Of a DNA stretch of 64,000 nucleotides, positions 16,505 to 25,649 are shown piece by piece. Every line of letters begins with the position of its first letter. Position 1 is the stretch's first letter. The translations under genes were made by a program, and so were the position numbers. This DNA comes from Flavobacterium amniphilum (GTDB taxonomy: Bacteria; Bacteroidota; Bacteroidia; Flavobacteriales; Flavobacteriaceae): positions 62,001-126,000 of the forward strand of contig NZ_JAMLJL010000010.1 of the NCBI RefSeq assembly GCF_023634845.1. Direction: 5' to 3'. The notes beneath the pieces were generated by a model that saw only the letters and a list, made by a program, of their open reading frames with translations, was not told the DNA's origin and did not search any database.

Positions 16505-17764
16505 TTAGGTTAACGGAGTTAAGATGGTTATTGTTATTCCTTGTTTATTATTGTTCTGCATCAGGATTTTCCAGTTGTGTTGGGTGCATATTTTTTTGAC
16601 ATAGTACAGTCCCAATCCAAACCCGCTGACTTCATTGCTTTTCTTGGTTGGAATGCGGTAAAATTTGTCAAAAACGAATGATATGTTTTTGTTGGAAATA
16701 CCGATACCATTATCAATGAACTCTATTTTCAGTTGTTTAGTATCATCAGATAACTTAATCGTTATTTCGGGATAGCAATCGCAATATTTCACCGAATTAT
16801 CAATGAGGTTATAAATCAGATTAGTGAAATGAAATTGATCGGCGTTGATTTTATAATCGTCTTTTTTTGAATCGATTGTGATTTTTGTATCGGGATATTT
16901 CAATTGAATACTTTCAATCACCGAAGCAATCACCGGAATGATTGTAAATTCACTTTTCTCCAAAACAAGTGGTGCATTGTCTGATTTGGCTATATTCAGG
17001 ATTTTCTCGATGTGATGATTTAGTTTATGGGTCTGATCAATGATGATTTTAGTGTATTTTTCGAGTTTTTGATCCTTTTTGATGTCTTCCTGTTGGTTTA
17101 AATAATTGGACGCAATTAAAATGGATGACAAAGGTGTTTTGAATTCGTGGGTCATATTATTAATGAAGTCACGCTGTAATTCCGAATATTTTTTCTGTTG
17201 GATAATCGTGTAAATAGAATAAACATATACTAATAAGATAATAATTAATGCAAAGGAAAGTATGAACCAGAACCTTAAGGAACTAAACAGGTAAGAGGTT
17301 TCATTCGGGAAACGGATGGCAAAATAGTAAATTAAATTTTTATGCTTCGGGAAAGAAATAGAAGTCTTTTTAGGTGTTTTATTGCTGAATGAGATGTAAT
17401 TCCCGTAAACCATTTCATCACTGTGGCAATTGTACATGGCATATTCGAAATCGGTTGTGATGCCAATTTTTTCAAATTCGACTTTCAGATAATGTTCCAG
17501 GATTTCCGGATCAAAATCATTATCTACATTAATGATGTAATAATCATTGGATACCTTTTTTACGGGATTGTTGGCCGGTACTTCATGATTTGTTCCTTCA
17601 TAAAGATGTTTTACAACATTTATTAATGCAATATGGGCTTTCTGGGAAAACTTCTGTTCTTCTATAGAGAAAGCTTCTTTCGTCCACAGCAATTGCGCAA
17701 TAAGGATTCCTATCGTAGCGACTAATCCTAAAACAATGATACTATTAAGTTTTTTTATTTTCAA
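16505..17764 (-). CDS. membrane sensor histidine kinase, RprX-like
   Basis: 419 residues. It has a transmembrane segment at ~8-27, a ~135-residue periplasmic sensor, a second transmembrane segment at ~165-187, HisKA with His206 (NNMTHEFKTPLSS), and HATPase motifs IYNLIDNSVKYC, DNGIGI and GFGLGLYYVK. It is the first gene of a two-gene operon with the response regulator at 15813-16502 and is transcribed away from the DUF1573 gene. The pair resembles Bacteroidota RprXY systems. The periplasmic stimulus is not evident from sequence. Confidence 0.93.
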   Translation of the reverse strand: MKIKKLNSIIVLGLVATIGILIAQLLWTKEAFSIEEQKFSQKAHIALINVVKHLYEGTNHEVPANNPVKKVSNDYYIINVDNDFDPEILEHYLKVEFEKIGITTDFEYAMYNCHSDEMVYGNYISFSNKTPKKTSISFPKHKNLIYYFAIRFPNETSYLFSSLRFWFILSFALIIILLVYVYSIYTIIQQKKYSELQRDFINNMTHEFKTPLSSILIASNYLNQQEDIKKDQKLEKYTKIIIDQTHKLNHHIEKILNIAKSDNAPLVLEKSEFTIIPVIASVIESIQLKYPDTKITIDSKKDDYKINADQFHFTNLIYNLIDNSVKYCDCYPEITIKLSDDTKQLKIEFIDNGIGISNKNISFVFDKFYRIPTKKSNEVSGFGLGLYYVKKICTQHNWKILMQNNNKQGITITILTPLT

Positions 17765-17815
17765 AGCGATGAATTCTTACTGTAATATTACTGAAAAAAA
17801 ACCTTTGTTTATATC

Positions 17816-17858
17816 GTTAACAAGTTGTTAACAAACATTTAAAAACGGTTAACAGCTG
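17816..17858. promoter_or_regulatory. phased GTTAAC repeats, candidate response-regulator operator
   Basis: GTTAAC occurs at 17816, 17827 and 17848, so the spacings are 11 and 21 bp, one and two helical turns. The first two units are longer direct repeats (GTTAACAAGTT, GTTAACAAACA). OmpR/PhoB-type regulators bind direct repeats on an 11-bp spacing, and the site lies between the kinase-regulator operon and the DUF1573 gene. A perfect -7 element for the latter (TACATTTG) follows at 17876-17883. The assignment is inference. Confidence 0.55.
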
Positions 17859-17918
17859 TGTGAAAATTAATGAAATACATTTGGGTTATACAAAAACAAC
17901 AAATCAATTCTAACTAAA

Positions 17919-18332
17919 ATGAAAATTATGAAAGCAATTAAGATTTCTCTTTTGGCACTGACTTTAGGTTTAATGTCTTTTTCGGTTGTAACACCAGTTA
18001 AAGATATGATTGTAAAAGTTGCTGAAGGTTCATCAATCAAATGGAAAAGTGAACAAATCGATTTAGGACAAATTCCTCAGGGAAAACCGGTAACTATCGA
18101 ATTTGAATTTGAAAATACTGGTAAAACAGCTGTTATTATCACAAATGTAAAAGCTTCTTGTGGTTGTACGGCAACAGATTATACAAAAGAACCAATTGCG
18201 CCGGGTAAAAAGGCTCAGGTTAAAGCAACATACAATGCAGCGGCTAAAGGTGCATTCACAAAAACAGTTACCGTGACAACCAATGCGGAAGAGGCACCAA
18301 AAGTGTTGTCTTTTAAAGGGACTGTGATATAA
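17919..18332 (+). CDS. DUF1573 domain protein, secreted
   Basis: 137 residues. A signal peptide covers about residues 1-25, and a second possible start lies at Met4. The mature part is a single DUF1573 domain with DLGQIPQGKPVTIEFEFENTG, then VKASCGCTATDY and APGKKAQVKATYN, an ASPM/immunoglobulin-like beta fold common in Bacteroidota. The family's role is unclear; the conserved CGC pair may be redox-active or structural. It is transcribed divergently from the RprXY-like operon and carries a TACATTTG -7 element at 17876-17883, with the GTTAAC repeats just upstream, so it may be a target of that regulator. Confidence 0.88.
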   Translation: MKIMKAIKISLLALTLGLMSFSVVTPVKDMIVKVAEGSSIKWKSEQIDLGQIPQGKPVTIEFEFENTGKTAVIITNVKASCGCTATDYTKEPIAPGKKAQVKATYNAAAKGAFTKTVTVTTNAEEAPKVLSFKGTVI

Positions 18333-18356
18333 TAGATTTTTAAGGTTAATTAAGCG

Positions 18357-18391
18357 AAAACTCCAAAGCATTACTGTTTTGGAGTTTTTTT
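18357..18391. terminator. intrinsic terminator, convergent genes
   Basis: An 11-bp stem (AAAACTCCAAA with TTTGGAGTTTT) around a short loop, followed by T's on the plus strand and, read in reverse, by T's for the minus-strand peptidase gene. It follows the DUF1573 gene by 25 bp. Confidence 0.85.
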
Positions 18392-18413
18392 ATGGACTAA
18401 ATTCTTTTGTTTT

Positions 18414-19346
18414 TTAGTTTTTTATGGTAACGCTTTTAAGGACAAGGCCTTCATAACCAAATAACTTATGAAAATCAAAGCTGACTCTTTCGTAACCATT
18501 CCATCTCCAGTTGGTTCCCCATGAATTTTTGATAATAAAACCCTGGTCATCATAGCCAATTATGGTTACCACATGATATCCATATTGGTTAGCGTCTGAA
18601 TCAGTTTGGACATACTTTAACTCTCCGCTTAATATTCTTTCGGTTAGATTGTCTGAATAAAGATTTTTGGCATCTGTAAAGGTCATTGGTTTTCCTGTTA
18701 CTCCAAAAAGTGTGTAGCCAAGATCAGGAGTAATGGTGTTGAATGTTGATGATCTATAATTTTTCCATGCCGGTAAGTATAATTTATAACTGACAGGTAT
18801 AGCTTTTATGCCGTTTTTAAGCAGTGATTTGATGTAGTCAACGTTTTTAGATGTAATTCCGTCGAGATATTCATATTCTTTAAGGAAAATCCGGGCTTTA
18901 GTTTTGTATTTTGTACCTAAAGTTATGGCGCCAATGTCACTTTCTATGATGTATTTTACCATTTCTGAGTCATCTTTAAGCCATCTTCTGGTTGCTTGCG
19001 GATTATAAGGTAATTCAGATTCGGTAATTACTCCGTCTTTTATTAATGCGTTGGGATAATAGTAAAGTAATTGCCCTGTAGATGTTTCTTTTTGATTGGC
19101 ATAATCATTTGTTTTTTGAACAGCATAAAGGTACTTTTCACTTAGATCTTTTGGAACGCCTTCTAAAGTTTCAAGAGCGGCAGCAACTCCAAAAGCACTG
19201 CAGGTGTTCCTGTTTCCCTGATTTTTTACAGGAGATTGTGAAGTCCAGTGAATTGTTTCCGGAAATAATTTTTCAGGAGGCGTAAGGGTTCCTTGTTGGC
19301 AAATGCCTATAAAAGGAAAAAGTAGTAAAAAATGTAATGTTTTCAT
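18414..19346 (-). CDS. secreted papain-like (C1 family) cysteine peptidase
   Basis: 310 residues with a signal peptide (MKTLHFLLLFPFIGICQQ). The C1 peptidase triad is visible: the oxyanion Gln and catalytic Cys49 in VKNQGNRNTCSAFG, His258 in YGYHVVTIIGYD, and Asn274 in IIKNSWGTNW. There is little room for an inhibitory propeptide between the signal and the catalytic Cys, so it may be made nearly mature. It has no T9SS sorting domain, so the periplasm is the simplest location. It is a single gene between the DUF1573 terminator and rimO. The substrate is unknown. Confidence 0.88.
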   Translation of the reverse strand: MKTLHFLLLFPFIGICQQGTLTPPEKLFPETIHWTSQSPVKNQGNRNTCSAFGVAAALETLEGVPKDLSEKYLYAVQKTNDYANQKETSTGQLLYYYPNALIKDGVITESELPYNPQATRRWLKDDSEMVKYIIESDIGAITLGTKYKTKARIFLKEYEYLDGITSKNVDYIKSLLKNGIKAIPVSYKLYLPAWKNYRSSTFNTITPDLGYTLFGVTGKPMTFTDAKNLYSDNLTERILSGELKYVQTDSDANQYGYHVVTIIGYDDQGFIIKNSWGTNWRWNGYERVSFDFHKLFGYEGLVLKSVTIKN

Positions 19347-19438
19347 TTGTAGTTATTTAGTGTTCGTTCTAAATAAAGTTAATGAAAAAATACAGTTTTT
19401 TACTACAATTTATTCTTTTTTATAGCGATGGAAACTTT

Positions 19439-20746
19439 TTAATTAGTTGCCGGTTCTCCGTATAAATCGAATTCAGTGGCATTAAAGATTTTGATGGTTG
19501 CGAATTCTCCTGTTTTTAGGTAATGTTTAGAAGCGTCGATTAATACTTCGTTGTCAACATCCGGGCTGTCAAATTCTGTTCTTCCTACAAAATACTGACC
19601 TTCTTTTCTGTCGATAATACAACGGAAAGTCTGTCCGATTTTTTCCTGGTTCAAATCCCATGAAATTTGAGCCTGGATTTCCATTATTTCGGTAGCTCTT
19701 GCTTGTTTTACGTCGTCCGGCACATCGTCTTCCAATGAAAAAGCATGTGTGTTTTCTTCATGTGAATAAGCAAAACAGCCTAAACGCTCAAAACGCATTT
19801 CTTCAACCCAGTTTTTAAGGATTTGGAAATCTTCTTCCGTTTCACCCGGATAACCAACGATTAAAGTTGTACGGATAGCCATTCCCGGAACGGCAGCACG
19901 GAAGTCTTTTAACAGTTGGGTAGTTTTTGCATAAGTGGTTCCACGACGCATTGATTTCAGGATGTTATCTGAAATATGCTGCAATGGAATATCAATATAA
20001 TTACAGATTTTTGGCTCGTTTTTCATTAGTTCCAAAACGTCCATCGGGAATCCGGTTGGGAAGGCATAGTGCAATCTAATCCACTCAATTCCTTCAACTT
20101 TTATCAGATTTTCAAGTAATTCGGCCAAATTACGTTTTTTATATAAATCCAAACCGTAATAGGTCAAATCCTGTGCAATAAGAATTAATTCTTTTACGCC
20201 GTCAGCAGCTAAACCTTCTGCTTCTTTGACTAATTTTTCAATTGGCTGGGAAACGTGTTTTCCGCGCATGATAGGAATGGCACAGAAACTGCATGGACGG
20301 TCACAACCTTCGGCAATTTTTAAGTAAGCATAGTTTTTAGGTGTTGTAGTTAAACGTTCACCCAAAAGCTCATGTTTGTAATCGGCACCTAAAGCTTTTA
20401 AAAGTAAAGGTAAATCGGTTGTTCCGAAATATTGGTCCACATTAGGGATTTCTGCTTCTAAATCAGGACGGTATCTTTCAGATAAACATCCGGTAACGAA
20501 AACTTTATCGACAATACCCTGTTCTTTTTTGTCAACATATTCTAAAATCGTGTTAACCGATTCTTCTTTGGCATTATTAATAAAACCACAAGTGTTAATT
20601 ACTACGATGTTACCTTCCTGTTCGTGAGCTACATCTTTACCGCTGGCTTTTAATTGCCCCATTAAGACTTCACTGTCGTAAACATTTTTTGAACAACCCA
20701 GTGTAATTACATTAATCTTGTTTTTCTTTAACGATTTGGTTCTCAT
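19439..20746 (-). CDS. rimO: ribosomal protein S12 methylthiotransferase RimO
   Basis: 435 residues, a normal length. RimO adds a methylthio group to an Asp of ribosomal protein S12 using SAM and Fe-S clusters. The N-terminal MTTase domain has Cys18, Cys53 and Cys87 (TLGCSKN, NTCGF, VTGCLSE). The radical SAM motif is Cys148, Cys152, Cys155 (GCDRPCSFC). PIMRGKHVSQP and the C-terminal TRAM region follow. The TLGCSKNVYDSE start separates it from MiaB. A TAATTTTG -7 element precedes it at 20765-20772 on the minus strand. Confidence 0.95.
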   Translation of the reverse strand: MRTKSLKKNKINVITLGCSKNVYDSEVLMGQLKASGKDVAHEQEGNIVVINTCGFINNAKEESVNTILEYVDKKEQGIVDKVFVTGCLSERYRPDLEAEIPNVDQYFGTTDLPLLLKALGADYKHELLGERLTTTPKNYAYLKIAEGCDRPCSFCAIPIMRGKHVSQPIEKLVKEAEGLAADGVKELILIAQDLTYYGLDLYKKRNLAELLENLIKVEGIEWIRLHYAFPTGFPMDVLELMKNEPKICNYIDIPLQHISDNILKSMRRGTTYAKTTQLLKDFRAAVPGMAIRTTLIVGYPGETEEDFQILKNWVEEMRFERLGCFAYSHEENTHAFSLEDDVPDDVKQARATEIMEIQAQISWDLNQEKIGQTFRCIIDRKEGQYFVGRTEFDSPDVDNEVLIDASKHYLKTGEFATIKIFNATEFDLYGEPATN

Positions 20747-20764
20747 TGCTTTAATTTAGGAGCG

Positions 20765-20772
20765 CAAAATTA
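20765..20772 (-). promoter_or_regulatory. -7 promoter element of rimO
   Basis: The minus strand reads TAATTTTG, matching TAnnTTTG, 18 bp before the rimO ATG. No clean -33 TTG is visible. Confidence 0.45.
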
Positions 20773-20837
20773 CAACATTTATTTCAGGTAGCGAAACATT
20801 TAAAGGCTGAAGGCTTAATTTAGACTGATTTTGTACT

Positions 20838-20872
20838 AAAAAAGCCCACAAATCTGTGGGCTTTTATTTTTT
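20838..20872 (-). terminator. intrinsic terminator after the T9SS cargo gene
   Basis: A stem of AAAAGCCCACA and TGTGGGCTTTT with a short loop, followed by T's in both directions. It lies 50 bp beyond the stop of the minus-strand gene at 20926-22875 and upstream of rimO. Confidence 0.85.
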
Positions 20873-20925
20873 AAATCCATATCTGTTTGGAAATGGATAT
20901 TATCAAAGTTAAAATATCTTGAAGA

Positions 20926-22875
20926 TTACTCTTTAATTATTTTTTTTAAAAAACTGTTATTTCTTTCACTCTTTAAGAAATAGATACCATTTGGAAGGTC
21001 ATCTATTTTGAACTCAACTTCTTCATCTTTTGTTGTAAACGAGAAATTTTTAATCCTTCTACTGTAAGTATCAACTAAATAAAATGAAGTTCCTAGGTTT
21101 AAGTCGTTTTTTAAATAAAAAGTCCCATTGTTTGGGTTAGGATAAGGAGATGTTATTTCAAAATCATTTTGATTCATTTTGATTGAATCAGAATCTTCAT
21201 TTTCATCTTGCATTGTTCTGGCTGACGATACTCTCCTTATTACCGCAATTGGGTTACTTATGCTTTTAACGATACCATTTTCAGTAATTAATCTTCTAAA
21301 TCCAAGGTATTGATAAGGTCGTAAATTTGAAGTATATATATATTGAAAATCCTTGCCGGTGGCATTAGGTATATCTGTCCAAACATAGTCGTTATTAAAG
21401 TTTATATTTTCACCGGTTTTGGCCATTTGCCATTTGTATTTTAAATTACTGTTTGTTACGGCATTTCCAGTAAAAATTGATGGATTAACAAGTGAAGTTA
21501 AAGTCTGATCACAACAAATTGTATTGACTATGATTGAATTGTTGATAGAAATAGAAATTGTGTTGCTTATGTTGTAAAACCCATTGTCAGTGTCAATCGC
21601 TATTCTGCGGATTAATGTATCTTCGTTGATTGGTCCGATATTGATTAAATCATTACTATTTTGATTTACAAAATCATGCCATGTATTCTCATTTGTTGTT
21701 TTGTATTGCCATTTGAAATAATTGATGTATTTAATTTCTCGTTCACAATCAGTTCTATAAGGGCATACTTTTGTACTGATAATGCTTGGAAGATAGTTAT
21801 TTGTTAAGGATACAATTGAGCCCGGTGCAACTATTTTGTTTTCATGGATTAAGTTGTTTGAAATTAAATCTGATTTAATAACGGATTCTGCTAAAATAAA
21901 AGGAAAATTTGTTCCTTGAAACTGGAAGGTAACTATTATTTTTGCTCCATTTATTAATTTGGACGAAGGTATTTGAATATTTTGATATGTTTCACTACCA
22001 ATATAATTTGTAAAAATTTTTGGTGTTACCAAAAGGGTAGTGTAAAGCGTTGATCCCTCAGGGTTATGTATTGCAATATTCATGGATCCATAATATCCTG
22101 ACACAAGATTACTGCCATGTATAAGACTGTAATTTATTTTAAAATCTATACTTGAGTAGCCTTCTGCAGTGTTAGGGACAACAATTTTGTTGTTTAAGAT
22201 TGGAAGATTGTCTGAATATTTTAAATCGGTTATTTGAGCTTCTACTCTATCCGGTATGTTGTTGGGGTAGCTTTCACTTGTGCCTCCTGCTAATTTATAC
22301 AAATCGGTCCTTTTTAGGTTTTTATGAAGACCTATGGAGAACATGTTTGTTTGAAAAGTATAGCCAGTATTGCTTATGGTGTATTTGCGTAAAGTAATTT
22401 TTTGATGTACTGTTTTTGTGTAATAATTGTTTACTTTCTCTAAATTAACTATTTCAGAAACTAAATAATAACTTCTTACTCCATTATCATAATCTTCAGC
22501 TGTTTGATTGTTATGATTGTTTGGATTGAACATCCAAGTTCCAATTCTTAAATTGTTTATAAAACCGGTATTGTAGGTACCATAATAACTCGCTTTTACA
22601 TCAAATTCAATTACTAAGTCATCTTTTCCATTGAAATTAATAGTGTTGTTGGGTTGAATTAGACCGTTTGTTGTTAGATTCAAAATTTCAATTGAAAATA
22701 AACTTTCATCAATAGGAGTATCAGGAGAAAGATCTTCAAGAGGATCTAATGGGGTGTCATCACCGATGCGTGTAATGCTATTGTGTTGTGTGTTGACTTT
22801 GCTGGGTAAATGTTGTTGTGATAAAAGAATTGAGGAGTTTAGAATTAGTGTTAAAATAAAATGTTTCAATCTCAT
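20926..22875 (-). CDS. secreted protein with T9SS type A sorting domain
   Basis: 649 residues with a signal peptide (MRLKHFILTLILNSSILLS). Its long middle is Asn/Ser/Thr/Ile-rich beta structure without a recognised catalytic domain. The last ~80 residues are a type A sorting domain: SPYPNPNNGTFYL, then FYLVDTYSRRI, then DLPNGIYFLKSE and a basic end. It should cross the outer membrane by type IX secretion and be surface-attached or released. A perfect 20-bp inverted repeat sits 5 bp before the start codon. Function beyond surface display is unknown. Confidence 0.8.
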   Translation of the reverse strand: MRLKHFILTLILNSSILLSQQHLPSKVNTQHNSITRIGDDTPLDPLEDLSPDTPIDESLFSIEILNLTTNGLIQPNNTINFNGKDDLVIEFDVKASYYGTYNTGFINNLRIGTWMFNPNNHNNQTAEDYDNGVRSYYLVSEIVNLEKVNNYYTKTVHQKITLRKYTISNTGYTFQTNMFSIGLHKNLKRTDLYKLAGGTSESYPNNIPDRVEAQITDLKYSDNLPILNNKIVVPNTAEGYSSIDFKINYSLIHGSNLVSGYYGSMNIAIHNPEGSTLYTTLLVTPKIFTNYIGSETYQNIQIPSSKLINGAKIIVTFQFQGTNFPFILAESVIKSDLISNNLIHENKIVAPGSIVSLTNNYLPSIISTKVCPYRTDCEREIKYINYFKWQYKTTNENTWHDFVNQNSNDLINIGPINEDTLIRRIAIDTDNGFYNISNTISISINNSIIVNTICCDQTLTSLVNPSIFTGNAVTNSNLKYKWQMAKTGENINFNNDYVWTDIPNATGKDFQYIYTSNLRPYQYLGFRRLITENGIVKSISNPIAVIRRVSSARTMQDENEDSDSIKMNQNDFEITSPYPNPNNGTFYLKNDLNLGTSFYLVDTYSRRIKNFSFTTKDEEVEFKIDDLPNGIYFLKSERNNSFLKKIIKE

Positions 22876-22880
22876 TAGTA

Positions 22881-22937
22881 TTTTCTTATTTAAATTAATT
22901 TGAGTAAAGGTAGAGTCAATTAATTTAAATAAGAAAA
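22881..22937. repeat. perfect 20-bp inverted repeat beside the T9SS gene start
   Basis: The arm at 22881-22900 is the exact complement of 22918-22937, with a 17-bp spacer; both arms are almost pure A/T around CTTATTTAAATTAATT. The near arm ends 5 bp from the ATG of the minus-strand gene. The spacer holds TACCTTTA on the minus strand, one mismatch from a -7 element. It could be an operator overlapping the promoter, or an mRNA hairpin hiding the ribosome site. Confidence 0.85.
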
Positions 22938-22984
22938 ATTAGATGTTTTTATTTTAAAAAATTATTGTTTATACTTTGTTTTGA

Positions 22985-24499
22985 TTATAACTCAAATGAA
23001 AGTGTCACCGTAACATTATTATTTTTTATAGTGCTTTTTGCTCTGTCAGTTAATCCGGTGCTGAACATCTGGTAACCATAATCTCTTTCGGATGTAGAAT
23101 AAGCCAGATCAAGCTTGGTTCCTCCGAAATTATATCCGATACCGCCTGAATATCCGGTTAGATCGCCCATCATATCTTCGTCTTTGTATGGACTTGTTTC
23201 TGAACGGAAACCGGCACGAAGACTCCATTGGTTGACTTTGTATTCACCACCAATTCTTAGTTCGTTGGATGTTGTGAATAAATTTTCAATTCTGTTGTTG
23301 TCAGAAGCATAATCATTTTCTGGTTTTAAACGCATCGAGCTGTAATCTTTAGCGCTGTAGTCAACGCTGATGAATCCCTGTTTTCCAAAAATAATGGCGG
23401 CACTTCCGGTAATTTTACCCGGTGTTTGAATGGTATACGGAGCAAAAACCATGGTTAAGTTAGGGTCAACTATATCGGCAGGTAACTCGCTTGTATTGTC
23501 ACCGCTAACGGCTGCAACACTTTGCATTAGTTCGTCGGTTAAACGATGCCATGTTGGAGATTCGTAAGTGGCGCCAACTCTGAATTGGTTGCTTAATTTT
23601 AAAATAGCACCCAGTTGGAATGAAAATCCGTTGCCATAAGTATGCAGGCTATTGTCGAAATAAACCCTCTTCACATAAGTGTCAGTTGATGTGTTGTTAT
23701 CGTTGCTTTCAAAAAAACTCGAATTTCTCACATAATCTGAAAAGTGAGAATTTAAGTTAATACCAATCATTAGTTTGTCCTGATAATTTGCCGATGCATT
23801 GAAAGCTAATTTTCCATTGTAACCGGTGGTTTCCACTGAATTTTCATGGTAAAAATCCCCGGGAACAATTGCGGAGCTGTATTGGGTGATGTTTGGATTG
23901 TCATAATTGGTTGGGTCACTTGCCAATGGAATTGGATCAATAATAAAGGCCCAATATGCTAGATAAGCCTGTTGCTCGCGGAATGATAATTCCTCAAAAT
24001 TAAAATTTTTAAGTGTTCTGAGTTCTATTCCGTTTGCATAATTCAAAAAGTAATCATCTATCGAATTAGTCGGGTTGGTTCCGGAAATAAATAATGAATT
24101 GTCAAAGTTATTCTGATTTTCATAGTTTAAGGCTAAAGCAAATTTCTTCCAGTCGCTTTCATGATGGTTTTCAAAAACGAAAACACCACCGGCCTGGCCT
24201 AAATCAAGCGAATTGTTGCTGTCGCTGGTTCTGGTTCCAAAATAATCTGAATTATTTTTGGTATTGTAATTGCTTAAAGTGAAAGCTACCTGATTGTTGT
24301 TGAAGATAACCGAGCTGGCAGGATTCAGGTTTATGGCTGATAAATCACCGCCAACAGCTCCAAAAGCACCGCTTAATGCTCTGAAACGTGCTGTTCCTAA
24401 AGGTTCTGTCTGGGAATATCGGAGTGCGTCGTTGATTTCCTGGGCTTGCATGGCTGTACTTGCCAGAATCAATCCTAAAATTGAGATATAGTTTTTCAT
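22985..24499 (-). CDS. outer-membrane transport protein, OMPP1/FadL/TodX-like
   Basis: 504 residues with a signal peptide ending AMQAQ. The N terminus (LGTARFRALSGAFGAVGGD, then AINLNPASS) is the conserved hatch region of the FadL/TodX family, and the rest is barrel-like. Family members pass hydrophobic molecules such as long-chain fatty acids or aromatics through the outer membrane. The C terminus ends in TVTLSFEL, a typical barrel end. It is preceded by a terminator from the upstream lipoprotein gene, so it is probably transcribed alone. The substrate is not known. Confidence 0.86.
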   Translation of the reverse strand: MKNYISILGLILASTAMQAQEINDALRYSQTEPLGTARFRALSGAFGAVGGDLSAINLNPASSVIFNNNQVAFTLSNYNTKNNSDYFGTRTSDSNNSLDLGQAGGVFVFENHHESDWKKFALALNYENQNNFDNSLFISGTNPTNSIDDYFLNYANGIELRTLKNFNFEELSFREQQAYLAYWAFIIDPIPLASDPTNYDNPNITQYSSAIVPGDFYHENSVETTGYNGKLAFNASANYQDKLMIGINLNSHFSDYVRNSSFFESNDNNTSTDTYVKRVYFDNSLHTYGNGFSFQLGAILKLSNQFRVGATYESPTWHRLTDELMQSVAAVSGDNTSELPADIVDPNLTMVFAPYTIQTPGKITGSAAIIFGKQGFISVDYSAKDYSSMRLKPENDYASDNNRIENLFTTSNELRIGGEYKVNQWSLRAGFRSETSPYKDEDMMGDLTGYSGGIGYNFGGTKLDLAYSTSERDYGYQMFSTGLTDRAKSTIKNNNVTVTLSFEL

Positions 24500-24515
24500 G
24501 ATTGTATTTCGTTAA

Positions 24516-24560
24516 AAAACCTATACAAATACGTAATTAATGTGTATGAGTATAGGTTTT
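24516..24560 (-). terminator. intrinsic terminator of the lipoprotein gene
   Basis: Arms AAAACCTATAC (24516-24526) and GTATAGGTTTT (24550-24560) enclose a 23-nt loop with a small inner ATAC/GTAT pairing. Read on the minus strand it ends in a T run, 12 bp after the gene at 24573-25631. Confidence 0.72.
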
Positions 24561-24572
24561 GTTATTTAATTA

Positions 24573-25631
24573 TTATCTTCTTCCGCCGCTTCTTCCGCCT
24601 CCGCCATAATTGCCGCCTCCTGATGAACGTGGAGATTCATAGCTTCTTGGGGAATCATAAGTTCTTGGAGATGAACTCCTGGGAGAGTCATAAGTTCTTG
24701 GTGAAGAGCTTCTTGGTGAATCTGAATTTTTAGGTGGATTTACCTCAGATCTCGGAACACCTGTATAAGTGCTTTGTGATCTTGGACTTCTTGGTGAATC
24801 TGAGTTTTTAGGAGGGTTTACGGTTGTTCTCGGAACGCCTGTATATGTGCTGTTGGATTCATTGTTGAAATTTCTTCTTCTCGGTGTGCTTGTGTAAGTT
24901 CTTGGATTAGAAGAGTTTCCAAAATCATTGTTGTAAGTGGAAGATCTTCTTCTTGAGTCGTAACTTCTTGTTCCGTAGTGTCTGTCACTTGAGCGGTCTG
25001 AATAAGCTACACTTCTTCTTCCTCCGTTATATCCATAATATCTGTCGTAGTAACCGTGTCCGTACCAGCCACCATAATATCCTCCGTAGTAGCCTCCGCC
25101 ATAGTAGTAAGGGCTATACCAGCCTCCCCAGTACGATGGTCCGTAATAAGCATATCCGCCCCAGTAAGGGTCGCACCAGTATGAATTCCATCCCCAGTGG
25201 CTTCTCCAGGGTCTGTATCCCCAATAGTTGTTCCATCCCCAGTAGCCTCCCCAGCCCCAGTTGCTTTCGTATACATTGATGGTGACATTTTCAGTGTTGT
25301 CGCCCCATCCTGCATAACTTTTCTGGTTTTTAACTTCTGTAGTGTCGTTACTGGTTGAATAATTTTCTACATCGGTAAATGTATCCGAATCGTTAGTGCT
25401 GTAATTGTCGGCATTTGCGGCAAAATACTCTTTGTATTTTTTATTCGAATCATCAGATTGGGTATTGCTTGTGGTTTGGGTAACAGGTTCTCTTTGGTCG
25501 CTGCCATAGATGCCGTCGTTTTCGTAGTATGATACATTTTTGTATGAACCACAGGAAATCGCGGTTAAACCCAATAATCCAACAAAGGATTTAACAATCG
25601 CGCCTTTTGTAGAAAAGAATTTTGTTTTCAT
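24573..25631 (-). CDS. Tyr/Gly/Trp-rich and Ser/Arg/Pro-rich lipoprotein
   Basis: 352 residues. A lipoprotein signal ends at LTAISCGSYK (Cys27). The middle (~120-200) is a low-complexity stretch dense in Trp, Tyr and Gly. The C-terminal third is Ser/Arg/Pro-rich with tandem repeats: TYTGVPR twice, each followed by a VNPPKNSDSPRS segment, then several SSPRTYDSPR-like units, ending Gly/Arg-rich. No catalytic domain is seen. I take it for an envelope-anchored, probably disordered or adhesive protein. It is transcribed divergently from proS; its own -7 element (TATTTTTG, minus strand, 25660-25667) almost touches that of proS. Confidence 0.7.
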   Translation of the reverse strand: MKTKFFSTKGAIVKSFVGLLGLTAISCGSYKNVSYYENDGIYGSDQREPVTQTTSNTQSDDSNKKYKEYFAANADNYSTNDSDTFTDVENYSTSNDTTEVKNQKSYAGWGDNTENVTINVYESNWGWGGYWGWNNYWGYRPWRSHWGWNSYWCDPYWGGYAYYGPSYWGGWYSPYYYGGGYYGGYYGGWYGHGYYDRYYGYNGGRRSVAYSDRSSDRHYGTRSYDSRRRSSTYNNDFGNSSNPRTYTSTPRRRNFNNESNSTYTGVPRTTVNPPKNSDSPRSPRSQSTYTGVPRSEVNPPKNSDSPRSSSPRTYDSPRSSSPRTYDSPRSYESPRSSGGGNYGGGGRSGGRR

Positions 25632-25649
25632 ATCTTATAAAATTTATTG

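Noticed and set aside
22881..22937. Invertible promoter (phase variation) at the 20-bp inverted repeat
   Set aside because: The 17-bp spacer is too short for site-specific inversion, and no recombinase gene is nearby.
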